Position numbers and translations under genes: made by a program
DNA from: Saprospiraceae bacterium
GTDB lineage: Bacteria; Bacteroidota; Bacteroidia; Chitinophagales; Saprospiraceae
Reading direction: 5' to 3'
DNA: 64,000 nucleotides
Assembly (NCBI GenBank): GCA_019187225.1
Contig: JABAQQ010000011.1
Location: 248,001 to 312,000 of the forward strand
Notes under the pieces: model-generated
Seen by the model: the letters and a program-made list of their open reading frames with translations, nothing else
What the model was told of the DNA's origin: nothing
The model's database searches: none
Shown: in pieces, positions 1 to 6,925 of the stretch
Layout: the number at the start of each line of letters is the position of its first letter
How positions within the stretch are numbered: position 1 is the stretch's first letter

Positions 1-125
1 TGACCATGTTCGACCCAACGCCTGCTGAATGGACTTGCTCCGCCAACCCGACTATATCCGGGAGCGCTTTGGGCAAGGGGCGGAGGTAAGAGGGGGGAAT
101 ACGGGGAAGAAAAAATGGTGAGATA
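1..125. other. Left edge, no confident gene
   Basis: The first 125 bases hold no gene I can name. A 30-codon frame on the plus strand (29-121) has protein-like codon choice and reads MDLLRQPDYIRERFGQG at its start, but it directly follows a stop codon. It could be the remnant or frameshifted tail of a gene that lies outside the window. Confidence 0.2.
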
Positions 126-635
126 TCATTTCATCCACTTCAAATCGAACTCGAAGTCCGGCAACACTTTTTCACCGGAAAGCACTTTATCAAAGCCTTC
201 GACGTTTTCGACTTTTTTATTGGCGCGATATATTTCCACGAACTGGCCGGGGCGGTCAATGTACCAGGCGAGCAGGACGCCATTTTCGAGGTATTCTTCC
301 ATCTTTTCGCGCACTGTATGAGGGTTGTCGGAGCGGGAACGAATTTCTACGGCGAATTCCGGCACAGCGTGAACGAATTTTTCGCGGTCTTCGGAAGTCG
401 TTTTTTCCAATCTTTTATGTGAAATCCAGGAAGCATCCGGTGAGCGAACTGCGCCATTGGGTAGGGTGTAGCCAGTATTAGAATCACCAACTTCGCCGCC
501 GGCATTGACAGCTTCACTCCAGATAACAAGTTGTGCGGTCAGTTTGGAGTTGCGGCGGCCTGTTTCAATCCCTATATGAATGGAGAATGGTTGGAAAGTA
601 TTATTTAACCAATTATCATTCATATGAGATTTCAT
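126..635 (-). CDS. Uma2 family (DUF820) endonuclease-like protein, probably 5'-truncated
   Basis: This 169-residue protein belongs to the Uma2/DUF820 family, a PD-(D/E)XK nuclease fold of unknown biological role that is often multiplied in gliding or filamentous bacteria. Visible family marks are ETGRRNSKLTAQL (24-36), the SPDASWI motif with its Asp (65-71), PEFAVEIRSRSD (92-103) with a likely catalytic Glu, and KMEEYLENG (111-119). Relatives usually have about 40 further residues before the ETGRRN segment, including an acidic helix and a MSPTG-type strand. Here that part is replaced by an unrelated stretch ending in PFSIHIG. The junction coincides with a 17-bp sequence (577-593) that recurs at 794-810, so the gene looks cut at its 5' end. 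Family call is firm; whether it is functional is doubtful. Confidence 0.8.
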   Translation of the reverse strand: MKSHMNDNWLNNTFQPFSIHIGIETGRRNSKLTAQLVIWSEAVNAGGEVGDSNTGYTLPNGAVRSPDASWISHKRLEKTTSEDREKFVHAVPEFAVEIRSRSDNPHTVREKMEEYLENGVLLAWYIDRPGQFVEIYRANKKVENVEGFDKVLSGEKVLPDFEFDLKWMK

Positions 636-810
636 TTCAAATTCAAATCCTTTGAGTTCACACTTGAAGGCGATGAAACGAGCACAGAACGTATTGAGAG
701 ATTGGCAGTAGTTTTTTTTCTCTGCATTTTAGTTCTGTTTTTTTGCTCGTTATCGTGATCTTTAAAAAGGAGAGAAAAGTCGCAATCCTCATTTGAATGG
801 AGAATGGTTG
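577..810. repeat. 17-bp direct repeat pair bounding the 5' break of the Uma2 gene
   Basis: TGAATGGAGAATGGTTG occurs at 577-593 and again, identical, at 794-810. The first copy lies inside the Uma2 coding region exactly where homology to the family stops. The 200 bp between the copies hold a possible small ORF. This could mark an insertion or a recombination event; I cannot tell which from one genome. Confidence 0.5.
624..758 (+). CDS. Possible 44-residue single-pass membrane peptide
   Basis: ATG at 624 opens a 44-codon frame. The first half is charged (FKSFEFTLEGDETSTERIER) and the second half is a strongly hydrophobic segment of about 17 residues (LAVVFFLCILVLFFCSL) that would span a membrane. 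No family is recognised. It overlaps the 5' end of the Uma2 frame head-on. It may be a real small membrane protein or a fragment; short length makes chance possible. Confidence 0.25.
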   Translation: MRFHFKFKSFEFTLEGDETSTERIERLAVVFFLCILVLFFCSLS

Positions 811-883
811 ATTTGACCTTTACTTAAGTACCTGAGCAAAATTAAATGAAACTATTTTGAAGTCAATTCTTTGATTGTCAACC

Positions 884-1043
884 GGAGGCTGTCTCATAAG
901 TCAGATTTTGAAAAACGTGACAGAATTTAATTTCAACACATAGACATATAGGACATATAATAAAATCTATGTGCGCTATGTGCCTATGTGTTTCATAAAA
1001 ATTCGGTGTTCTAAATTTCAAATTTACTTATGAGACACCCTCC
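884..1043. mobile_element. MITE-like element with 18-bp terminal inverted repeats
   Basis: GGAGGCTGTCTCATAAGT (884-901) faces ACTTATGAGACACCCTCC (1026-1043): 17 of 18 positions match as inverted repeats. Inside lies a second inverted pair built of ACACATAG-type words (about 938-1003). The ends resemble the GGCTGTCTCATAAGT-type termini common in IS1182-like transposons, and 160 bp is too short for a transposase, so this is best read as a non-autonomous derivative. It ends 3 bp from the uvrA stop codon and may serve as its terminator. No clear target duplication is visible. Confidence 0.65.
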
Positions 1044-1046
1044 TAC

Positions 1047-4000
1047 TTAGAGCTTCTCCCTCAAAAACCGCCCCGTATAACTCTCCCTCACCTCCGTTAA
1101 ACCTTCCGGCGGCCCTTCATACACAAGATTCCCGCCTTCCTTGCCACCTTCCGGCCCGAGGTCAATCAACCAATCGGCTGATTTGATGACTTCCATGTTG
1201 TGTTCCACCACGAGTACGCTGTGGCCTTTTTCCACGAGTGCGTTGATGGCTTTGAGCAATTTCTGGATGTCGTGGAAATGCAGCCCCGTCGTGGGCTCGT
1301 CGAAAATGAAAAAGATGTGGCCGCCCGTATTTTCGCGGATCAGGAAGGAGGCGAGTTTCACGCGCTGGGCCTCACCACCCGACAGCGTACTCGACGACTG
1401 GCCGAGTTGTACATAACCCAAACCCACGTCGTAGAGCGGCTGTATGCGCTCGATGATATCTTTGTTGCCTTTGAAAAATTCCAGCGCCTCCTCGATGCTC
1501 ATCTGGAGCACGTCGAAGATGTTCTTGCCCTTGTATTGCACGTCGAGCACTTCCGATTTGAAACGCCGGCCTTTGCACTCTTCGCATTCGAGGTGGACGT
1601 CGGCCAGGAACTGCATTTCCACCACCTGTTCGCCCTCGCCTTTGCAGGCTTCGCAGCGCCCGCCTTCCACGTTGAAACTGAAGTGTTTGGGCATAAAGCC
1701 CCGTATTTTCGACAATTGCTGGCCGGCGAACAGATCGCGGATGTAATCGTATGCTTTAACGTAGGTAATAGGGTTGGAGCGGCTGCTTTTACCGATCGGG
1801 CTCTGGTTGACAAATTCCACACGGGTCACTTTTTTCACGTTGCCTTCGATGCCATCGAAAAGCCCGGGCTGTTTGCCCGGATTGTCGGGCAGGTGTTGCA
1901 TCAGGGCGGGGTACAGGATATCGCGCACCAGGGTCGTTTTGCCGGAACCGCTCACGCCGCTTACCACTGTGAGGCAGTGAAGCGGAATTCGGACGTTCAC
2001 ATTTTTCAGGTTATGCTGCCGGACGCCATTGAGGGTCAGGAATTCGCGGGCAAGGCGGCGGGTTTTCGGCGTAAGAATGGCCATTTTACCGCTCATATAT
2101 TGCGCCGTCAGGCTTTCCGGAGCGGCGGTATTGATCAGAGAAAAATCGCCCGCGTATACCACATTGCCGCCGTGGACACCCGCTTCCGGTCCCATATCCA
2201 CCAGGAAATCAGCGTTTTTAATGACTTCTTCTTCGTGTTCCACCACCACGACGGTATTGCCGAGGTCGCGCAATTCTTTCAGCACTTTTACCAAACGTCC
2301 GGTGTCGCGGGGATGTAACCCGACAGAAGGTTCGTCGAGAATATACATAGAGGCCGTCAGGTTGCTGCCGAGCGTACGGGTGAGGTGAATGCGCTGCGTT
2401 TCACCGCCGCTGAGTGTGTTGGAAATGCGGTCGAGTGTGAGATAGCCAAGCCCAAGGTCCACCATGAATTTCAGGCGGTTGTTGAGTTCGAGCAGCAGGC
2501 GTCGGGCAATCTGGCGTTCGTGCTCGCTGAGTTGGAGATGCTGAAAGAACTCCAGGACTTCATCGAGCGGTATGCCGGTTAGTTCAGAAATATTTCTGCC
2601 GCCGATGCGTACGCACAAGGCTTCGGGGCGCAGCCGCCCGCCATCGCAGGTTGGGCATACCGTCTTACCCCTGTAGCGGGCCAGAGTGACGCGGTTCTGG
2701 ATTTTGTAGGTCTTGCTCTCCAGTTCTTTGAAAAATGCGTCAACGCCATAAAAATATTCATTACCCGTCCACAGGAGTTTCACCTGTTCTTTAGTCAGTT
2801 GCTCGAAAGGTGCATGGACAGGGAAACCGAAACGATGGGCGTTTTGAAGGAGCGGTACGAGCCATTCGCCGTATTTCTCTCCTTTCCAGGGTGCGATGGC
2901 GCCGTCGTACACCGATTTGGTTTTATCGGGCACTACTTTGTCACGGTCAATGCCGAGGATACGCCCATAGCCTTCGCACGTAGGGCAGGCGCCGTATGGA
3001 TTGTTGTAGTTGAAGAGTTGGGGTGTGGGTTCGGGGAATTCGATGCCATCGAGTTCGAAGCGGTTGTTGAATTGGACGGTAGATGGTTGACGGTTGACGG
3101 TAGACGGTGGACGGTGGACGGCAGACGGTTCGTTGTCCGCAGCGTCATTTTCCTCCTGCTGTTCGCTGTCCGCCATCTGCCGTCCACCGTCTACCGTCCA
3201 CCGTCCACCGTCCACCGTCTGAATGAAGCATTCTCCTTCGCTCTCGTAAAACGCCGTATTGACCGAATCCGCCAGTCGCATCCAGTCGTTCTCTTCCATG
3301 CCCAACGTAGAAAAGCGGTCAATGAGAATGTGGAGGCCTTTGTCGTTGAAGGTGTGGGCCGGTTGTTTGGCATCGAAGCGCTTTTCCGCGCCATCCAGGA
3401 TGTCTTCGATGCGCAGCGTCTCATTCTCAAACTGCACCCGTGTATAGCCTTTTTGCAACAAAAGGTTTAATTCCTGTTCGAGTGTGCGTTCTCTGTACTT
3501 TCTGGGGAAAGGGATTAATACAAGGCCGCGTGTGCCTTCGGGTTGTTTTTTAATAAAATCAATGACATCGGCTACTTCGTGTTTTTGAACGACCTGTCCG
3601 GAAACAGGCGAATAAAATTTGCCGATGCGGGCATACAGCAGGCGCAGGAAATCGTACACTTCGGTCATACTGCCGACAGTGGAGCGGGCATTGCCGGTGG
3701 TGACGCGCTGTTCGATGGCAATGGCAGGGCAAATACCCCGGATGTAGTCCACATCGGGCTTTTTCATGCGTCCGAGAAATTGCCGGGCGTAGCTGGACAA
3801 ACTTTCTACATAGCGGCGCTGGCCTTCAGCATACAAGGTATCCATCGTGATCGAGGATTTACCGGAACCCGACACGCCAGTGACGACGACCAGCTTGTTT
3901 TTGGGAATGCGCAGATCCACGTTGCGCAGGTTGTTGGTACGCGCCCCCTTGATGATGATGTGATCAGGGTCGACGAGATCGATATCTGAAACGGTAGACG

Positions 4001-4091
4001 GCGGACGGTGGACGGTAGACGGAGAGGAAGAAAAACCGTTTGCCATCAGTTGCCCTTCGCCAACAGTAATTTTATTGTTTGCCTTTGCCAT
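1047..4091 (-). CDS. uvrA: Excinuclease ABC subunit UvrA (first paralog)
   Basis: UvrA is the damage-recognition ATPase of nucleotide excision repair; it dimerises, scans DNA and loads UvrB. The 1014-residue product has the first Walker A GVSGSGKSS (72-80), zinc motifs CPTCEGYG and CEACKGEG, two LSGGE signatures (SNTLSGGETQR, SSTLSGGEAQR) and the C-terminal FDEPTTGLHFHD box. I start at ATG 4091 (MAKANNK), because the longer frame to 4148 has no homology. Two oddities: residues of the type SSSPSTVHRPPSTV near the N-terminus (3991-4022) and a 49-residue insertion (3074-3220), both written by GTAGACGGT-type word repeats. The insertion sits in a loop just before the first CxxC zinc motif. A second full-length uvrA lies at 40378-43377. 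Bacteroidota often have two paralogs. Confidence 0.97.
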   Translation of the reverse strand: MAKANNKITVGEGQLMANGFSSSPSTVHRPPSTVSDIDLVDPDHIIIKGARTNNLRNVDLRIPKNKLVVVTGVSGSGKSSITMDTLYAEGQRRYVESLSSYARQFLGRMKKPDVDYIRGICPAIAIEQRVTTGNARSTVGSMTEVYDFLRLLYARIGKFYSPVSGQVVQKHEVADVIDFIKKQPEGTRGLVLIPFPRKYRERTLEQELNLLLQKGYTRVQFENETLRIEDILDGAEKRFDAKQPAHTFNDKGLHILIDRFSTLGMEENDWMRLADSVNTAFYESEGECFIQTVDGGRWTVDGGRQMADSEQQEENDAADNEPSAVHRPPSTVNRQPSTVQFNNRFELDGIEFPEPTPQLFNYNNPYGACPTCEGYGRILGIDRDKVVPDKTKSVYDGAIAPWKGEKYGEWLVPLLQNAHRFGFPVHAPFEQLTKEQVKLLWTGNEYFYGVDAFFKELESKTYKIQNRVTLARYRGKTVCPTCDGGRLRPEALCVRIGGRNISELTGIPLDEVLEFFQHLQLSEHERQIARRLLLELNNRLKFMVDLGLGYLTLDRISNTLSGGETQRIHLTRTLGSNLTASMYILDEPSVGLHPRDTGRLVKVLKELRDLGNTVVVVEHEEEVIKNADFLVDMGPEAGVHGGNVVYAGDFSLINTAAPESLTAQYMSGKMAILTPKTRRLAREFLTLNGVRQHNLKNVNVRIPLHCLTVVSGVSGSGKTTLVRDILYPALMQHLPDNPGKQPGLFDGIEGNVKKVTRVEFVNQSPIGKSSRSNPITYVKAYDYIRDLFAGQQLSKIRGFMPKHFSFNVEGGRCEACKGEGEQVVEMQFLADVHLECEECKGRRFKSEVLDVQYKGKNIFDVLQMSIEEALEFFKGNKDIIERIQPLYDVGLGYVQLGQSSSTLSGGEAQRVKLASFLIRENTGGHIFFIFDEPTTGLHFHDIQKLLKAINALVEKGHSVLVVEHNMEVIKSADWLIDLGPEGGKEGGNLVYEGPPEGLTEVRESYTGRFLREKL
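3074..3220. repeat. In-frame word-repeat hairpin inside uvrA
   Basis: Read on the gene's strand, an array of GGACGGT/GTAGACGGT words (3220-3171) is followed by about 40 bp of spacer and then the complementary CCGTCCACCGTCTACCG array (3130-3074), so the RNA could fold into a long hairpin. The whole block keeps the uvrA reading frame and encodes TVDGGRWTVDGG, an acidic Gln/Glu-rich linker and then HRPPSTVNRQPSTV. It is the same G-rich/C-rich module that occurs between genes elsewhere in this window. Confidence 0.85.
3991..4022. repeat. GTAGACGGT word repeat in the uvrA N-terminal region
   Basis: Four imperfect copies of the ACGGTAGACGG word lie between the start codon and the conserved nucleotide-binding domain of uvrA, encoding SPSTVHRPPSTV. 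The word family is shared with 3074-3220, 59891-59921 and 61249-61281. Confidence 0.75.
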
Positions 4092-4179
4092 GCAGTTCCT
4101 GTTGAGGGCGCGAAGTTCGGAAAAAACTTTTTGTTTTGGAAACAACAATTAAAGTTTACATACGCTCACGATGAACTAT

Positions 4180-4302
4180 TCAAGTACACGTTTTGAACAA
4201 TCCGAAAAACACGGCCAGCCAAACGAGCCCTTTTACGAAGAAGAATAAAAATCCGGCGAAACCCAGCCGGCGAAACCAAGCTTTCCAATCCTTTTTTTCC
4301 AT
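4180..4302 (-). CDS. Small one-TM protein (40 residues)
   Basis: The frame starting at ATG 4302 encodes 40 residues: a basic amphipathic start (MEKKDWKAWFRRLGF) and one hydrophobic span (AGFLFFFVKGLVWLAVFFGLF) with a Lys-Gly in its middle. It sits alone, 88 bp upstream of and in line with uvrA. The pattern of a basic head followed by a single helix resembles small conserved membrane proteins I have seen in Bacteroidota, but I cannot name a function. A longer frame to 4407 exists without any support. Confidence 0.5.
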   Translation of the reverse strand: MEKKDWKAWFRRLGFAGFLFFFVKGLVWLAVFFGLFKTCT

Positions 4303-4363
4303 GTTCAGCAACAGATTTTCCGCGTTCGGTGAGGTATTTACAAAGCAACCACAAGCCGACCGG

Positions 4364-4384
4364 TAGATTTGCGTTCTAATTTTG
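4364..4384 (+). promoter_or_regulatory. Two overlapping-spaced -7 elements before the heme-lipoprotein cassette
   Basis: TAGATTTG (4364-4371) and TAATTTTG (4377-4384) both fit the Bacteroidota -7 consensus TAnnTTTG, 49 to 62 bases upstream of the ATG at 4433. No convincing -33 TTG is found at the right distance for either one. Confidence 0.4.
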
Positions 4385-4432
4385 CGAAATTCAATTGGTT
4401 CTTCCATTTAACCCGACTCTGTTCATTCGACC

Positions 4433-5179
4433 ATGCAACAATACGCGCTCCTGACTTTTTTTGTTGTCATTTTACTGTCATTGTCTACACCTGCCTGCAA
4501 ACACGACCCCGTCCTTCCCGGCGGCTCCGATCCGACCGATACGACGGATAATCCCATAGACACAACCGGTAATCCGGGTGGTGTGGGCGTGCCCTGCGAC
4601 CCCGACTCCGTCTATTTTCAGAATCAAATCCTGCCTATTTTGGTCTCCAATTGCACCGAATCGGGTTGTCACAACACAACAGATCACCAGGATGGCGTTA
4701 TTCTGACCTCCTACCAAAGCCTCATGTCCACCGTCGAAAACGTCACCGATAACAACTGGGATGAAAACAAGTTGATGAAAGTGCTGCTCGAAGATGATCC
4801 CGACGACCGTATGCCTTACAACAAAGCTCCGCTGCCACAAACGCAGATCAATCTCATTGCTGCCTGGATCCAGCAGGGCGCAAAAAACAATGGATGCAAC
4901 GAAAATTACGGCGCCTGCGAAACCACCAATGTCCAATACAGCGCTTTCGTCCGGCCGCTCATCCAGGCACGTTGCCAGGGCTGTCACAGCGGCAACGCGC
5001 CGCAAGGCGGTATTAATCTTTCGACCTACGCCAATGTCAAATCGGTAGCGAGCAACGGAAAACTATACGCCGCCGTCACCCGCACCGCCGACTGGATGCC
5101 GAAAGGTGGAACAAAACTGGATCAATGCACTATTGATAAATTAAAAGCCTGGATTGATGCGGGCGCTCCGGAGAATTGA
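4433..5179 (+). CDS. Exported lipoprotein with two cytochrome c-like heme motifs
   Basis: A 248-residue exported protein. The signal sequence ends in LSTPAC, so Cys22 is a plausible lipidation site. Two related halves follow. The first has NCTESGCH (73-80), a CxxxxCH variant of the heme-binding motif, then MPYNK (127-131). The second has CQGCH (181-185), the standard CxxCH, then WMPKG (221-225). The two Met residues are candidate distal heme ligands. This is the layout of planctomycete-type cytochrome c domains that carry electrons in the periplasm or at the cell surface. A shorter relative with one motif follows at 5281, and YceI and DUF5777 genes lie downstream, a set that often travels together in Bacteroidota. 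Whether the unusual CxxxxCH site binds heme is open. Confidence 0.8.
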   Translation: MQQYALLTFFVVILLSLSTPACKHDPVLPGGSDPTDTTDNPIDTTGNPGGVGVPCDPDSVYFQNQILPILVSNCTESGCHNTTDHQDGVILTSYQSLMSTVENVTDNNWDENKLMKVLLEDDPDDRMPYNKAPLPQTQINLIAAWIQQGAKNNGCNENYGACETTNVQYSAFVRPLIQARCQGCHSGNAPQGGINLSTYANVKSVASNGKLYAAVTRTADWMPKGGTKLDQCTIDKLKAWIDAGAPEN

Positions 5180-5280
5180 AACTGGAATGACACTTTTGGT
5201 AAAAGCACCACTTCTGTGTAAGAGCCAAGCACGAGGGATTTTACCTTTGACGATCAAATGCTCAATCTTATTTGCAAAAC

Positions 5281-5658
5281 ATGAAAAAAACACTTTTTGC
5301 CTGCGGAATGCTTGCCGCCATGCTGTTGATGTTATCCACTCCGTCCGGTTGTTATTACGACAATGAGGAAGACCGCTTTCCCGGCGCCACATGCGATACC
5401 GTCAACATGCGTTACAGCGTGGAGATCAAACAAATTTTACAGGAGAACTGCTACCGATGCCACTTGTCCGGTTCGGCCACTTTCTCCGGTATTCCGTTCG
5501 ATACCTATGAACAGATCAAGGCGGTGGCCGACAACAACAAATTGGTGACCCGCATCAACGACGCCAGCGCCCCCATGCCTCAGGACGAAGGACTTATGTC
5601 GCTTTGCAACCGCCAGAAAATAGAGGCCTGGGTAAGAGCCGGAGCCCCCAATAATTAA
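5281..5658 (+). CDS. Lipoprotein with one cytochrome c-like heme motif
   Basis: This 125-residue protein has a lipoprotein signal ending in TPSGC (Cys24) and a single CYRCH heme motif (57-61), followed by APMPQ (97-101), whose Met may be the second heme ligand. It repeats the half-domain of the preceding gene: both share the pattern YS-(9)-ILQENC/LIQARC, the heme motif, a DTYEQIKAV/STYANVKSV segment and a W-x-AGAP(E/N)N ending. The two genes therefore arose by duplication. I start at ATG 5281; the ATG at 5272 would only add three residues. The likely role is periplasmic electron carriage. Confidence 0.75.
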   Translation: MKKTLFACGMLAAMLLMLSTPSGCYYDNEEDRFPGATCDTVNMRYSVEIKQILQENCYRCHLSGSATFSGIPFDTYEQIKAVADNNKLVTRINDASAPMPQDEGLMSLCNRQKIEAWVRAGAPNN

Positions 5659-5766
5659 CGATGAATGAGGAACGATGGCAAGTCGCAAATCGTCATAAAT
5701 GGTTGATGAACAATTGCCAGGAACCGGCAACCAACTACTAATAACCAATAACGAATACCTGTTACA

Positions 5767-6177
5767 ATGAAACGCATCCTGTATTTTTTACTGGCGATTG
5801 CCTGTTTGGGCGGGGCGATCGGCTACTACTTGTGGAACAAACCCCACGAGAATATGCAAACCGCCAAGGCCGATATGACAATAGACGCAACAGCACTGTT
5901 CAACGAATTCAATACCGACGAAGCAGCTGCCAACGCCAAATACCTGGACAAAACAATCGCCGTAGCCGGCAAAGTGAAAGAAACCACTAAAGCCGACGAC
6001 GGCACAGTGAAAGTCAGCCTCGATACGGGAAGCGATTTCGGAGTGCTGTGCGAACTCGATCCGCTGAGCCAGCACGCGCGTACCGACTTCGCAGCCGGCG
6101 AAACGGTCACCTTAAAAGGTATTTGCACCGGCCTCAATTTCGACGTGCAGCTCACACGTTGTGTAGAAACGAAATGA
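5767..6177 (+). CDS. Membrane-anchored OB-fold (tRNA_anti-like) protein
   Basis: A 136-residue protein with an N-terminal membrane helix (about 4-22) and a predicted OB-fold domain (about 38-136). The tRNA_anti-like family is recognised from the layout: an N-terminal helix ALFNEFNTDEAAANAKYLDKTIAVAGKV, then short strands ending in VTLKGICTGLNFDVQLTRC. Function of these single OB-fold envelope proteins is unknown. The gene lies between the heme lipoproteins and yceI and probably belongs to the same cassette. Its leader contains ACCAACTACTAATAACC-type words. Confidence 0.65.
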   Translation: MKRILYFLLAIACLGGAIGYYLWNKPHENMQTAKADMTIDATALFNEFNTDEAAANAKYLDKTIAVAGKVKETTKADDGTVKVSLDTGSDFGVLCELDPLSQHARTDFAAGETVTLKGICTGLNFDVQLTRCVETK

Positions 6178-6178
6178 G

Positions 6179-6236
6179 GTGGAAGGTTTCTGGTTGCAAG
6201 GGTGCAACCAGAAACCTTCCAACCAGAAACCTTCCA
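6179..6236. repeat. Word-repeat hairpin between OB-fold gene and yceI
   Basis: GGAAGGTTTCTGGTTGCA (6181-6198) and TGCAACCAGAAACCTTCC (6203-6220) form a perfect 18-bp inverted repeat with a 4-base loop. A further C-rich copy, AACCAGAAACCTTCC, follows at 6221-6235. The hairpin begins 4 bp after the OB-fold stop codon, so it could end that transcript. It lacks a U-tract. Confidence 0.85.
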
Positions 6237-6268
6237 ACTTATTTTTAAACTCAAAACTCGACAATATC

Positions 6269-6820
6269 ATGCAAAAACGCTTGTTCATCCTCGCTGCCCT
6301 TTTCCTGCTGGCAGCCCCCATGTTTGCCCAAAAATATTTTACCCGCGACGGCAAAGTGAAATTTTTCTCCGATGCCTCTATGGAAAAGATCGAAGCCGTG
6401 AATAAAAGTGCCACGGCTGTGCTGGATGCTGCTACCGGGAAAATGGAGTGGAAAGTACTCATCAAAGGTTTTCTTTTTGAAAAAGCCTTGATGCAGGAAC
6501 ATTTCAACGAAAACTACTTAGAATCTTCGAAGTATCCGAACGCTACTTTTAAAGGTGAGATCACCAACCTGAAGGAAGTGAATCTCGGCAAAGACGGCTC
6601 CTATACCGCCAAAGTCAAAGGCAGAATGAACATCCACGGCGTGGAAAAAGACGTAGAAACCACCGGAACGGTCAAAGTGAGCGGAGGCGCCATCGCGATA
6701 CACTCCGGGTTCCCGGTGAAATGCTCCGATTACAACATCAGGATCGAAGCTGCCAAAGTGTCCAACATCTCGAATGAAATCAAAGTTACGGTGGACGCGA
6801 CGCTGAATCCGATGAAATAA
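6269..6820 (+). CDS. YceI family protein
   Basis: A 183-residue secreted protein with signal peptide (1-20, ending MFAQ) and a YceI-like lipocalin-type beta barrel, a fold that binds isoprenoids or other amphiphiles in the periplasm. Typical features are KFFSDASMEKIEAVNKSATAV near the start, the FLFEKALMQEHFNENYLESSKYP segment and the RMNIHGVEKDVETTG turn. I start at ATG 6269; the frame is open upstream only because the word repeat has no stops. The neighbours (heme lipoproteins, DUF5777) suggest an envelope redox or lipid-carrier context. Confidence 0.85.
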   Translation: MQKRLFILAALFLLAAPMFAQKYFTRDGKVKFFSDASMEKIEAVNKSATAVLDAATGKMEWKVLIKGFLFEKALMQEHFNENYLESSKYPNATFKGEITNLKEVNLGKDGSYTAKVKGRMNIHGVEKDVETTGTVKVSGGAIAIHSGFPVKCSDYNIRIEAAKVSNISNEIKVTVDATLNPMK

Positions 6821-6831
6821 TGTTCATGTTG

Positions 6832-6901
6832 GGTTGATAAAAGTTGATGCAGGTTTATATCTATCAACTTTATGAACTTTTATCAACCCTTATCAACTTT
6901 G
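6832..6901. repeat. Word-repeat hairpin between yceI and the DUF5777 gene
   Basis: GGTTGATAAAAGTT (6832-6845) pairs perfectly with AACTTTTATCAACC (6875-6888). Additional TATCAACTTT words flank it. The C/A-rich arm faces the downstream start codon, as in the other modules. Confidence 0.75.
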
Positions 6902-6925
6902 TTGCTCAATGAAATTCAATCTTCT

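Noticed and set aside
1200-2318. Long plus-strand frame of 372 codons opposite uvrA
   Set aside because: It lies antisense to the strongly conserved uvrA gene, has low-complexity His/Phe-rich translation and no recognisable domain; it is a shadow frame.
3074-3220. Assembly error or frameshift in uvrA
   Set aside because: The frame is kept across the insertion and conserved sequence resumes on both sides; the same loop is altered in the second uvrA.
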